A stretch of DNA of 21,272 bases, from the NCBI GenBank assembly GCA_964454845.1, contig CAYVVS010000011.1:1-21272 (forward strand), given 5' to 3'. This document shows, one piece after another, positions 1-6,878 of the stretch. The first letter of the stretch is position 1. Every line of letters begins with the position of its first letter. This stretch comes from GCA-016700035 sp964454845. Lineage in GTDB: Bacteria > Patescibacteriota > Saccharimonadia > CAILAD01 > GCA-016700035. Below the pieces are notes generated by a model. It was not told the origin of the DNA, did no database searches, and saw nothing but the letters and a program-made list of their open reading frames with translations. Made by a program: the position numbers and the translations under genes.

Positions 1-260
1 GCTTCAAGAATCACCTTAAAGCCAGGATGTACCGCCGGCCCAAATGGCACAATTGCTTCGTTGGCCCAGGTGGGCTGAACAGGTGCAAAAACAACATTTT
101 CTGGACGATGAAAAGGCTGGCGAGGATTAAACGCCATGGTTCGAAACAGGCTCTTTTTAGCATGCCTTCCAGAGAGGCTTGCTTGCAGTCGGTAGACTTC
201 TTCTGGTTCATAGTTGCGAAGGATGGCTTCTAGCTCAAGCTGCCTAGCAGTTACAGTCAT
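1..260 (-). CDS. 5' end of an unrecognised protein, cut by the window edge
   Basis: An open frame of 86 codons runs off the left edge without a stop. It begins MTVTARQLELEAILR. I chose the ATG at 260 because an AAAGGA stands about 10 bases upstream; an in-frame ATG at 269 would sit almost on top of that site. The visible part starts with a probable helix (QLELEAILRNYEPEEVYRLQ) followed by a basic stretch (RHAKKSLFR) and a Pro/aromatic-rich segment. I see no signal peptide, membrane segment or motif I can name. A good promoter lies at 308-336. It is very likely a real gene, but its function cannot be given from this fragment. Confidence 0.7.
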   Translation of the reverse strand, partial: MTVTARQLELEAILRNYEPEEVYRLQASLSGRHAKKSLFRTMAFNPRQPFHRPENVVFAPVQPTWANEAIVPFGPAVHPGFKVILE

Positions 261-307
261 GCTATGCATGTCCTTTCACGAGCATTTAGAAGGTGCAAAA
301 CCTGTAT

Positions 308-336
308 ATTATGCCATAACAAACATATTTAGTAAA
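308..336 (-). promoter_or_regulatory. Sigma-70 type promoter of the left-edge gene
   Basis: On the minus strand TTTACT (331-336), a 17-base spacer and CATAAT (308-313). The predicted leader is about 40 bases and holds the AAAGGA ribosome site of the left-edge gene. Confidence 0.5.
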
Positions 337-354
337 TATCTATAGCACCGTAAC

Positions 355-1524
355 TTATTCTGTACACTGTCCTGAAGAAACTGATTGCTGCCGTGTTGAT
401 GCGACGTTGATTCCAGGTAAAACAGACGTAGATGTAAGGGCATAGCCAATTGCTCTTTGCGTCTGAGAGCGCGCAAATACAACCCCTAAGACTCGACCCT
501 CGGGTGTTACAATCGGACCTCCAGAATTTCCTGAAACAATGCGAGTTTGCAATTCGTAAATTTGTCGATTTGTTGCTCTCGTACCATAGATATTAAGTCC
601 ACGCGCATTCATTGTTCGTAAAATTGCCGCTCCAGTTGCCTCAAAATCACCACCACCCGGATAACCCAAAACTGCGCCAGCCGTACCGCGGACAAAAACG
701 GAATCAGCTATGACAAGGGGTTCGCCAGCTAACGCTTGAACACGCAAAATAGCCAAATCTAAATCAGGATCGTAATACACCAAGCTGGCTCGCTTTTTCC
801 CACCTACATCCGTAATAGAAACACTCTCCGAACCCGCTACTACGTGAGCGTTTGTAACTACTAAATTTTGCCGAGCTACAAACCCCGAACCGCGTGAAAC
901 CGCACCACAGCCCAAGGCTTCTACACGCACGGTAGATTTTCCTGCAGCCGCCACTGCTTGCTGCAATAAAGCTGAATCTGGTGGCGCAACTGGCGTAACC
1001 GTCTCTGGCTCTGGCCCAATAAATACTTGCGGGAACTGAAATGCACCAAGCGTACTACCAATGCGCGCCAAGCTTGCTGGCGGCGCTGGATACGTCTTGT
1101 TGATAGCCTGCACAACTCGCGACTCTTGAAACGCCTGATTCAACATTACAAACGGACTACCACTTAAAACCGCCGCCGCGATCCAGACATATAGTGTTGC
1201 CAACACAACACTAAACATTGCCCCCAACACTGCGTCTAACTTGCGAAGTTTACCGCGCTCTAGACGGCTCGAGAGCCGCATACCAACTTGCTCTCCTGCC
1301 ATTCCTAATGCCAGCCCGCCAATCACCATCAATGCGATTGTTACGTACAGACGCACGCTTTCTAGCTCAGCAAAACGCGCAACATATGGACTCAACAATG
1401 CACCTGCAATTAAACCGACCAAAAACCCACCCAAAGAGAAGAAGCCTTGCACCAGCCCAATCTTAGACCAGCGCATAGCCATCCAGATAGCCAAGAGGAT
1501 AATACCGATATCTAATACATTCAT
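355..1524 (-). CDS. MarP-like membrane serine protease (CvpA domain plus trypsin-like domain)
   Basis: 389 residues. The first 125 or so form a CvpA/colicin-V-production type membrane domain with about four hydrophobic segments (near 5-17, 25-47, 59-77 and 100-120). Residues 190-389 are a chymotrypsin-fold protease. The triad is visible: His227 in TNAHVV, Asp256 in DLDLAIL, and Ser334 in SGNSGGP. This order is that of mycobacterial MarP, a periplasmic protease needed for acid and oxidative stress resistance. Cys206 and Cys387 are the only cysteines of the protease part; from memory MarP has a disulfide with the same spacing. The protease should therefore face outward. The -10 box lies six bases before the ATG, so the mRNA should be leaderless. 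The substrate is unknown. Confidence 0.85.
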   Translation of the reverse strand: MNVLDIGIILLAIWMAMRWSKIGLVQGFFSLGGFLVGLIAGALLSPYVARFAELESVRLYVTIALMVIGGLALGMAGEQVGMRLSSRLERGKLRKLDAVLGAMFSVVLATLYVWIAAAVLSGSPFVMLNQAFQESRVVQAINKTYPAPPASLARIGSTLGAFQFPQVFIGPEPETVTPVAPPDSALLQQAVAAAGKSTVRVEALGCGAVSRGSGFVARQNLVVTNAHVVAGSESVSITDVGGKKRASLVYYDPDLDLAILRVQALAGEPLVIADSVFVRGTAGAVLGYPGGGDFEATGAAILRTMNARGLNIYGTRATNRQIYELQTRIVSGNSGGPIVTPEGRVLGVVFARSQTQRAIGYALTSTSVLPGINVASTRQQSVSSGQCTE

Positions 1525-1530
1525 GTAAAA

Positions 1531-1536
1531 ATTATA
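1531..1536 (-). promoter_or_regulatory. -10 box of a leaderless transcript (protease gene)
   Basis: A perfect TATAAT on the minus strand ends six bases before the ATG at 1524, so transcription should start at or next to the start codon. No good -35 is seen. Confidence 0.6.
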
Positions 1537-1600
1537 CCCCTACATGCGCTGAAGATAGGCTGTGAGGATTACAGTGCGCTAAAATCTACTACCCTTAGTT

Positions 1601-1628
1601 CTGACTTCCAACAGTATTTCTATATACT
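1601..1628 (+). promoter_or_regulatory. Promoter of a leaderless transcript (LysE/GAP-like gene)
   Basis: CTGACT (1601-1606), a 16-base spacer and TATACT (1623-1628), then exactly six bases to the ATG at 1635. No Shine-Dalgarno site would fit between the predicted RNA start and the ATG. Confidence 0.55.
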
Positions 1629-1634
1629 AGCTGT

Positions 1635-2336
1635 ATGGGTCCAGTTGAACTTTTTATTTTTGCCGTCGTCAGCCTATTGCTGTATGGCATCATCGTGTCG
1701 TTTAGTCCTACGCTTTTTCTCACAGAAGTGGCAATTTTGACGCGATCAAAAAGACCATTCGTCCACACCATAGCATTCATGGCTGGTATCAGCATTCCGC
1801 TTGTTCTCTACGTCGCACTCGCCATTTTACTCACTGATGCAGGTCAGCATTTTCAGATTCCCACCGCCCGTCAAGTAATCGGCAGTATTCCCACCATATC
1901 TATATTAGCGGGACTATTATTATTTGGAGCTGGGCTAAGATTAAAGACCGGCAAGCAGCCTACAAAATTATCCGAGGACAACCACAAAGAAACGAGCGAC
2001 AAGCTTTTTGAAAGCAAGACGCTGTTTTGGTTTGGCCTTATCAAGATGGGTACCAGCCTCAGTAGCATCGCCGCAATTTTGTTAGGAGTTGGCTTTATAA
2101 AATCTTTCGTTATTCGCGGAGCTTTTCAGGCTGTGGCTCTCATATGGTTTCTAGCGATCTCACTGCTCCCATTTGTTGGCATTGCAAGCCTCAAGCGCTA
2201 CGCTCCAGCAACCTTTACTAGGTTACAAAAGTCTTCCGATAAAGTTGCGAGTTATGATTGGCTCAAAGTATTGCGCTGGGTGTTTTTGGTAAGTGGTGTC
2301 TACCTGACGATATCCGGACTAGTGAATATCTTCTAA
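1635..2336 (+). CDS. Six-helix membrane protein, LysE/GAP (Sap)-like
   Basis: 233 residues with about six hydrophobic segments (near 5-30, 44-68, 84-100, 130-150, 158-180 and 210-232) in two groups of three. A charged cytoplasmic-type loop (about 102-128, rich in K, E and D) separates them. This 3+3 layout and the opening membrane segment followed by a Pro are typical of the LysE superfamily, including the GAP or Sap-type proteins of actinobacteria. That placement is from general resemblance only, with no signature motif. A small-molecule exporter is a guess. The stop codon shares the tetramer CTAA with the stop of the convergent ClC gene. Confidence 0.6.
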   Translation: MGPVELFIFAVVSLLLYGIIVSFSPTLFLTEVAILTRSKRPFVHTIAFMAGISIPLVLYVALAILLTDAGQHFQIPTARQVIGSIPTISILAGLLLFGAGLRLKTGKQPTKLSEDNHKETSDKLFESKTLFWFGLIKMGTSLSSIAAILLGVGFIKSFVIRGAFQAVALIWFLAISLLPFVGIASLKRYAPATFTRLQKSSDKVASYDWLKVLRWVFLVSGVYLTISGLVNIF

Positions 2337-3454
2337 ACCAATGTATGGTTTTTCTTGTTGGCTGCCAGTGCCCCAACTATCACTGCGATCATCCCGTAAA
2401 TAAGATTATAGTCTTTTACAAATACCTGCATAATTGCCACTACCACTGCAGCCAAGAAGATGGTTGGGAATATCATGCCGCCACGGTACCCAATCGCTTT
2501 AGACCAACCGATTGCGGCAATTTTTGCAATCAGAATAAGTAGCAACCCGCCTAAACCGATTGAAGCTGCGTCGGCAAAAAGTGGCTGTATCGAGAGGTTG
2601 CCTGTAAATTCCACAAGTGGACCGCCTACTAAATATATGGCTCCCAAGACACCCCCGGCGAGCAATCCTCGCACCCACCAGACAGAAAAAGCACTATATT
2701 CGCGCACACCCTGAAATAGTCGTACAACTTTATCCATAGCCACCACGAGCACGTATCCGACCCCCAGCAAAAGCACAGAAATAAAGACGGTATTCAGAGT
2801 AAGTGACCAAGTATATTCGGGCAATGGCGCATACGGCTTCGCCTCAATAAGCTGCAATGTAATATATGAAGCAATTGAAGAAATCAGCGCGACAACCAAA
2901 AGTATAGGCTGAAATTTTACCTTGGCCTGACGCATCACCAAAAGCAGCGACAGCACGCCAACAAATGCCGAGTTAAAAAATGCCGTAAATAGCGCCATAA
3001 TGCCGGCTGCTGAGAACAATTTCACGAGCGGTTCGCTCTTTTCATCGCCGCCCACTAATCCCTGGCCAACCATACCGCCCAAAATCATACAGGCCGGAAC
3101 GAGGATTGCTTCGGGGCCCAAGCTAGCTCCAGCGAGGAGCGAGAAAAAACCAATTAGCAGCACTTTAGCAAAATTCACCAAGTTTGGTGCCGGCATTTCG
3201 CCCAGCCCATGCTCCTGATGGTTCTCAGATTTTGCATCTAAATAATGCTGGAGTCCGAAAAATAGTACTGAGATTCCGATGGCGAGCGGTAAAACGAATA
3301 TGCGATTTTCTGAAGTATTAAACCAGTCATACCAAACCAGGCTTATTGCTCCATGAACCGCGTTTTCAAACAGATGATACGTCACCGCAACTAAAACACC
3401 TACTAACGCCACACCAAGAATAAGTCCAATTTTCTTCACAATCCTGCCCTTCAA
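2333..3454 (-). CDS. ClC-family ion channel or transporter, YfeO-like branch
   Basis: 373 residues, almost all membrane segments. Two ClC signatures are visible: GASLGPEA (109-116), which corresponds to the GREGP loop, and GYRGGMIFP (322-330), which corresponds to GxFxP. The form SLGPE rather than GREGP is that of the E. coli YfeO branch. The gating glutamate of classical ClC exchangers (Glu148 in EcClC) aligns with Leu112. There is no CBS domain. The frame opens with TTG at 3454. A GTG at 3439 (MKKIGLILG) has GGGCAGGA just upstream and is an equally good start. A TATACT box lies 8 bases before the TTG. The ion and direction of transport cannot be told. Confidence 0.8.
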   Translation of the reverse strand: MKGRIVKKIGLILGVALVGVLVAVTYHLFENAVHGAISLVWYDWFNTSENRIFVLPLAIGISVLFFGLQHYLDAKSENHQEHGLGEMPAPNLVNFAKVLLIGFFSLLAGASLGPEAILVPACMILGGMVGQGLVGGDEKSEPLVKLFSAAGIMALFTAFFNSAFVGVLSLLLVMRQAKVKFQPILLVVALISSIASYITLQLIEAKPYAPLPEYTWSLTLNTVFISVLLLGVGYVLVVAMDKVVRLFQGVREYSAFSVWWVRGLLAGGVLGAIYLVGGPLVEFTGNLSIQPLFADAASIGLGGLLLILIAKIAAIGWSKAIGYRGGMIFPTIFLAAVVVAIMQVFVKDYNLIYGMIAVIVGALAANKKNHTLV

Positions 3455-3514
3455 TTATTAGCAGTATACCACTACATTTGCGTATCTTATGCCATTGTAG
3501 CTATTACAACATTA

Positions 3515-3543
3515 TTGCTTTTCACGAATACATATCTTAAGAT
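3515..3543 (+). promoter_or_regulatory. Possible promoter of the surface-protein gene
   Basis: TTGCTT (3515-3520), a 17-base spacer and TAAGAT (3538-3543). If used, RNA would start near 3550, which excludes the upstream TTG at 3515 as the start of translation. Confidence 0.35.
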
Positions 3544-3574
3544 TAAACATAAGTGTAATAATGAGGCCATAATT

Positions 3575-5092
3575 TTGGCAACCGGAGTAAAGCGCGAACA
3601 CATATACAAAAGCATCGCCACAGTAGCGATTCTTTTTGGTGCAAGTATTGCCCTAGCACCAAGTGCTCAGGCATTTAGCGGTACAGGTAGCGGCAGTCCT
3701 TCCGACCCGTACGAAATTTATACCTGTACTCAACTCCAAGAAATTACTAACAATCTTACCGCCAACTATGAGCTGCTCGACGACATCGATTGCACCGGCG
3801 TCAGCTATACTCCCATCGGCAATAACAGCACGCCGTTTACAGGCAGCTTAGACGGAAATCTGCAAACAATCTCTCACGTTTCTATTAATAATCCGATCGG
3901 TAACCTGCTGGGCGTGTTTGGTGAAACCAACGGGGCCACGCTAGAGAATATCAAGCTCGTCGACAACTCAATAGTAGGTAGTGGCAATATAGGCACACTC
4001 GTTGGACAAGCCACCGACGGTATTATTCGAAATATCCGTGCTGAATCTACAAATACTGTCTCAGGATCTGGCAACGTAGGTGGCATTATCGGTGCTGCAT
4101 CAAGTAGCTCGGTTGCCATTTCCCGCACATATTTCAAAGGCACCGTCACCCTAACAGGATCCTACGGAGGTGGAATTCTAGGCTATGGTACGGGTGCTAT
4201 TACTGTTTCGGATAGCTTCTCAACTGCCACTATAAATGGTGGCGCCTCATACGCCGGAGGCCTTGTCGGCTCCATCAACAGCGGCGCACCCACCATATCC
4301 CGCTCCTACGCTGCGGCGACAATGAACGGCATCGGTTCGTACTACGGAGGTCTTATTGCTGGATTCTTTGCTGGTACGGTAGAAAATAGCTTTGCAGCGT
4401 CAGACATGAGCGCCAACGCCTCAAATTCTGGTGGACTTTTCGGTATTGGTAATGCTACCAGCACCAATAACTTTTTCGATGAATTTGCTGCCGGGACTTC
4501 CGACTGTGCGAATGGCGGAGCTGCCAGCTGCACAGTGGTAAATACTGGTAATGCTACGCCAAACTACTTTATTAATAACAACACCAATGACCCACTCGAT
4601 ACCTGGAATTTTGACTACCTCTGGGAAAATTCTACCGGACTCCCCCAGTTTTCTCTGTTTGGTGCCGTGCAGGCCAATGTTCCTACAGCTACCACTACAT
4701 CACTTAACTACGGCTATCAGTTCGTGGCACTCATTAATGCCGGGCCGGTCTCCGATGTGCAACTGCGCTATCGCCCTACAGCTGGGGGCATGTGGACCTA
4801 CCTCACAGGCTTAACGAGCAACGACATGGACTACACATTGTCAGGCTTAAATCCTAGTACCGATTACACGATCGAAATGCGTGCACTCTATGGCGGGCCA
4901 GATGAATATTCTGATTGGGATGATGGCCGAATTACCGGTGCAACACTAGCTGCTGCGACAATAAACACGAGTGCAACACTAGCTGAGACTGGTGATGATT
5001 ATGGACTGCTAGTTATACTGGCCGCACTACTGATCATAATTCCTAGCGCATTCGTAACAGTCTCCATATTAAAAAATCCACACAATAGCTAG
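3575..5092 (+). CDS. Secreted, probably sortase-anchored surface protein with GLUG-like repeats and an FN3 domain
   Basis: About 505 residues. It has a signal peptide (basic VKREHIYK, hydrophobic core, cleavage after SAQA near residue 33). Residues 65-310 hold about five Gly/Ser-rich GLUG-type repeats with GGLVG, GGIIG and GGLFG turns and recurring SRSYA or SDSFS strands, as in beta-helical adhesins. A fibronectin type III domain follows at about 370-455 (LSGLNPSTDYTIEMRAL). The C-terminus has LAETG (469-473), a hydrophobic helix and a short tail with one Lys. That is a sortase-signal layout with Ala for the usual Pro. I chose TTG 3575 for the GAGG eight bases upstream; the frame is open back to TTG 3515. 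Likely role: attachment to a host or surface. Confidence 0.75.
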   Translation: MATGVKREHIYKSIATVAILFGASIALAPSAQAFSGTGSGSPSDPYEIYTCTQLQEITNNLTANYELLDDIDCTGVSYTPIGNNSTPFTGSLDGNLQTISHVSINNPIGNLLGVFGETNGATLENIKLVDNSIVGSGNIGTLVGQATDGIIRNIRAESTNTVSGSGNVGGIIGAASSSSVAISRTYFKGTVTLTGSYGGGILGYGTGAITVSDSFSTATINGGASYAGGLVGSINSGAPTISRSYAAATMNGIGSYYGGLIAGFFAGTVENSFAASDMSANASNSGGLFGIGNATSTNNFFDEFAAGTSDCANGGAASCTVVNTGNATPNYFINNNTNDPLDTWNFDYLWENSTGLPQFSLFGAVQANVPTATTTSLNYGYQFVALINAGPVSDVQLRYRPTAGGMWTYLTGLTSNDMDYTLSGLNPSTDYTIEMRALYGGPDEYSDWDDGRITGATLAAATINTSATLAETGDDYGLLVILAALLIIIPSAFVTVSILKNPHNS

Positions 5093-5104
5093 CTTTTACA
5101 AACT

Positions 5105-5135
5105 AAAAAAGAGTGGCAACTAACCACTCTTTTTT
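5105..5135 (+). terminator. Rho-independent terminator, works in both directions
   Basis: A-run, GAGTGG (5111-5116), loop CAACTAA, CCACTC (5124-5129) and six Ts. The A and T runs pair too. It serves the surface-protein gene on the plus strand and the 52-residue gene on the minus strand. Confidence 0.85.
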
Positions 5136-5144
5136 AATAAATTT

Positions 5145-5303
5145 TTAGATCTGGAACAATATCCAGATCGCGCCGGCAACGGCAAGCAGGAATAACCCCA
5201 ATCCTACCGGTGAACCCCAGCTGAACCAAGAACCCCAGGAGCGCCAGTGCTTATGCGTGCGCTCATACCAATCTTGCTGTTCATCTTTTGGCATTTTTGA
5301 CAT
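5145..5303 (-). CDS. 52-residue single-span membrane protein
   Basis: A complete small frame, ATG at 5303 to TAA at 5145. The first 30 residues are hydrophilic and rich in Trp, His and charges (DWYERTHKHWRSWGSW). Residues 32-50 form one hydrophobic helix (PVGLGLFLLAVAGAIWILF). A weak AAGGG lies about 8 bases before the ATG, and the bidirectional terminator at 5105-5135 closes it. The Trp/aromatic girdle before the helix, the clean stop and the terminator argue for a real gene. I do not recognise the family. The N-terminus probably stays inside as a small membrane-surface domain. Confidence 0.65.
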   Translation of the reverse strand: MSKMPKDEQQDWYERTHKHWRSWGSWFSWGSPVGLGLFLLAVAGAIWILFQI

Positions 5304-5458
5304 AGTTATGACCCTTGTTTAGTTAATTCGGAGCCCTATGCTTTCGTATGCCAGTAAATAATTGCTCCTTAGACTAAAGGCTTATTCCGAACTCTGGACT
5401 TATAACACCGATATTTTAACACCCTGTACGATTTTGCTCAAAAGCGTTTATTCATAAA

Positions 5459-5494
5459 TCATAAAAAATAACCCTCTTGAGTTACTTTTTATGA
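5459..5494 (-). terminator. AT-rich terminator-like hairpin after the alpha/beta hydrolase gene
   Basis: Fourteen-base arms (5459-5472 and 5481-5494) match at 13 of 14 positions around an 8-base loop. On the minus strand the 3' arm ends in a T-rich run. With little GC it is a weak terminator at best. The stretch 5304-5551 otherwise holds no gene I can support. Confidence 0.45.
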
Positions 5495-5508
5495 CTCGGC
5501 TGGATGTG

Positions 5509-5524
5509 TGAGGTTAGAACCTCA
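5509..5524. repeat. Perfect 7-bp inverted repeat
   Basis: TGAGGTT-AG-AACCTCA lies between the hydrolase stop and the AT-rich hairpin. It may be part of the 3' end of the hydrolase transcript or a protein-binding site. Confidence 0.5.
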
Positions 5525-5551
5525 ATTGTTGCTACCCCACTATGTAACTCA

Positions 5552-6268
5552 CTATTTGTCAGTAAACAACTCAACTACTGCGTTTGTAAAGATAGTACGT
5601 GCATCACTGCTTGCCTGATCACCTTCCCTCATGAATCTATGCCCTGCGTGTAGTCGCAGTACATTCCCACGCTTCTGGCCAACAATCTCATCATATTCGC
5701 GGAGTATCTCTTGTGGCACAATGTCATCATCTACGCCATAGGCCAGGAGCATTTTTCCGTTATAAGCTTTTAGATTCTCAAATTCAGGAGATCCCTCCCA
5801 GCTTCTTGGCTTTCGTATAGCTTGCGAGAAAGCTTCGCCAAAGTTCTTCTCACGGGCCTCTGCCGAATATGCCGCTGGTGACGTCAGGATGAGACCTGCT
5901 AGTTTTTCACTTAAAGCAAGCTCAATAGCGAGTGGAGCCCCCATACTAACTCCCATAACATACATGGGTATTTTGCTCGATTGAGTTTTGAATAAATCTA
6001 GGGCTGCACGCACATCTTCTCGCCGCGTTAATAAGCTTGTGTCAAAGAGGGCTACACCGCTATCTCCAACTCCCCGGAAATCAAAAGATAAGCTTGAAAT
6101 GCCCTTCTCACCTAATACTCCCTGCCATTCCGGATAGGGACTCTGCGCGATGGGTATGTTCGCGCCCCCATTTACTATGAGAAGACCCGCTACTTCTTTG
6201 TCTGCGCGCGTATATGCTGTTGCTAATTCAACGCCGTATACGAGTATATGTGATGTCCGCTCTTTCAT
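5552..6268 (-). CDS. Alpha/beta hydrolase (serine hydrolase, peptidase S9/S15-like)
   Basis: 238 residues, the size of a cap-less alpha/beta hydrolase. The nucleophile elbow is GVSMG (106-110, Ser108), preceded by the strand-turn DFRGVGDSG (63-71) typical of the fold. The acid is in GVDDDIVP (178-185), and the base is His207 or His210 in LHAGHRF. An oxyanion-type NGG is at 33-35. There is no signal peptide, so it is cytoplasmic. The substrate cannot be told; esterase, lysophospholipase or peptidase are all possible. TATTAT lies six bases before the ATG, so the mRNA is probably leaderless. Confidence 0.8.
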   Translation of the reverse strand: MKERTSHILVYGVELATAYTRADKEVAGLLIVNGGANIPIAQSPYPEWQGVLGEKGISSLSFDFRGVGDSGVALFDTSLLTRREDVRAALDLFKTQSSKIPMYVMGVSMGAPLAIELALSEKLAGLILTSPAAYSAEAREKNFGEAFSQAIRKPRSWEGSPEFENLKAYNGKMLLAYGVDDDIVPQEILREYDEIVGQKRGNVLRLHAGHRFMREGDQASSDARTIFTNAVVELFTDK

Positions 6269-6274
6269 AACTAC

Positions 6275-6302
6275 ATAATAACAAAAGAGTCGCTTGACTC
6301 TT
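6275..6302 (-). promoter_or_regulatory. Leaderless promoter of the hydrolase with an inverted repeat over the -35 region
   Basis: TATTAT (6275-6280) stands six bases before the ATG at 6268. Immediately upstream is AAGAGTC-GCTT-GACTCTT (6285-6302), a perfect 7-bp inverted repeat that covers the spacer and -35 area. It could be an operator, or an old terminator of the element remnant next door. Confidence 0.45.
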
Positions 6303-6314
6303 AAGCATAAGTAA

Positions 6315-6455
6315 AATGACTTGGCCGATATTGGTCAGAACCCCGTGATTATTGATGGGAAGCTCAAGATCGACACTTATCCATGGATGCAAATCATTAA
6401 AGATAATTACCAAGACCTGAAAGTAGAGTATCTGAACGTTAGAACCCAACCTTAA
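6315..6455 (+). pseudogene. C-terminal remnant of a serine recombinase
   Basis: Forty-six codons without a start, from just after an in-frame TAA at 6312 to TAA at 6453. The translation contains IGQNPVIIDGKLKID, TYPWMQIIKDNYQDL and EYLNVRTQP. This cadence (a G-x-N-P/L turn, a DGKL strand, a W in the next helix, then EYLRVR-like) is how I remember the C-terminal part of large serine recombinases in CPR genomes. All catalytic parts are gone. It points toward the tRNA-Gln, whose 3' end is copied 38 bases downstream. It is a relic of an integrated element. The family call is from memory of the pattern. Confidence 0.6.
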
Positions 6456-6492
6456 CAGATAAGAGAACCCGCAATTACGGAGATAAATCAAA

Positions 6493-6511
6493 ATGGCTGG
6501 AATGATAGGAC
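6493..6511 (+). repeat. Imperfect copy of the tRNA-Gln 3' end (att-like)
   Basis: ATGGCTGGAATGATAGGAC here matches ATGGCTGGGATGATAGGAC at 6656-6674 at 18 of 19 positions. The second copy is the 3' end (acceptor and T arm) of the intact tRNA. The two copies are direct repeats 163 bases apart, as expected for an attachment-site duplication. Confidence 0.6.
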
Positions 6512-6622
6512 AGCTGCATACCGCCTTCTCCGCTACGACCATGCTCGAAGCTATGCTTCTGTGCGTATTCTTGCTCCGCCGAACCTCTCGCATTCGCGAG
6601 TATGGTTCTCGTCTTTTTTCTA

Positions 6623-6661
6623 AGCCATGCAAAAAAATTCGCTGAATTACTTTGCATGGCT
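6623..6661. other. 11-bp inverted repeat that includes the tRNA 3' CCA
   Basis: AGCCATGCAAA (6623-6633) and TTTGCATGGCT (6651-6661) are perfectly complementary with a 17-base loop. One arm contains the encoded GCCA end of the tRNA. On the minus strand it would fold directly behind, and compete with, the mature 3' end, so it may guide 3' processing or help termination. Confidence 0.5.
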
Positions 6662-6732
6662 GGGATGATAGGACTCGAACCTATGATCTCCTGTGCCAGA
6701 AACAGGCGCCTTACCAACTTGGCCACATCCCA
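6657..6732 (-). tRNA. tRNA-Gln (anticodon CUG)
   Basis: 76 bases, full cloverleaf. The acceptor stem TGGGATG/CATCCCA includes the U1-A72 pair typical of bacterial tRNA-Gln. The anticodon stem is CCTGT/ACAGG with loop TTCTGGC (anticodon CTG, at 6697-6699), and the T arm is ATAGG-TTCGAGT-CCTAT. The discriminator is G73 and CCA is encoded. It reads CAG codons. Confidence 0.95.
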
Positions 6733-6760
6733 TAAATTTTTACTTTCAAAGTACCGCCGA

Positions 6761-6766
6761 ATTATA
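6761..6766 (-). promoter_or_regulatory. -10 box of the tRNA-Gln gene
   Basis: A perfect TATAAT on the minus strand, 28 bases upstream of the mature tRNA 5' end. The -35 is poor. Confidence 0.5.
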
Positions 6767-6807
6767 GCTTATTCTCGAGTAAATTTCTAGCCCGCATACA
6801 AAAGATA

Positions 6808-6837
6808 ATGACCCCACACACCACTGTGTGGGGTCAT
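6808..6837 (-). terminator. Strong terminator of the lipase-like gene
   Basis: A perfect 13-bp stem (6808-6820 and 6825-6837, ATGACCCCACACA and its complement) with a 4-base loop. On the minus strand it is followed by a T-rich stretch (ATTATCTTTTG). Confidence 0.8.
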
Positions 6838-6878
6838 GAGCCGGCGACCGGTGTGACCATCCCTCTCCATATGTGAAG

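Noticed and set aside
5459..5524. The paired inverted repeats as ends of a miniature transposable element
   Set aside because: The two repeats differ in sequence, there is no target duplication, and a terminator role after the hydrolase is simpler.
6228..6632. A 134-codon minus-strand frame upstream of the alpha/beta hydrolase
   Set aside because: It overlaps the hydrolase start, its promoter and the recombinase remnant, and its translation has no domain-like pattern.
6475..6790. Open frames across the tRNA region on both strands (for example one starting with MAGMIGLEPMISC)
   Set aside because: They translate the tRNA or its complement; the intact cloverleaf explains the sequence.
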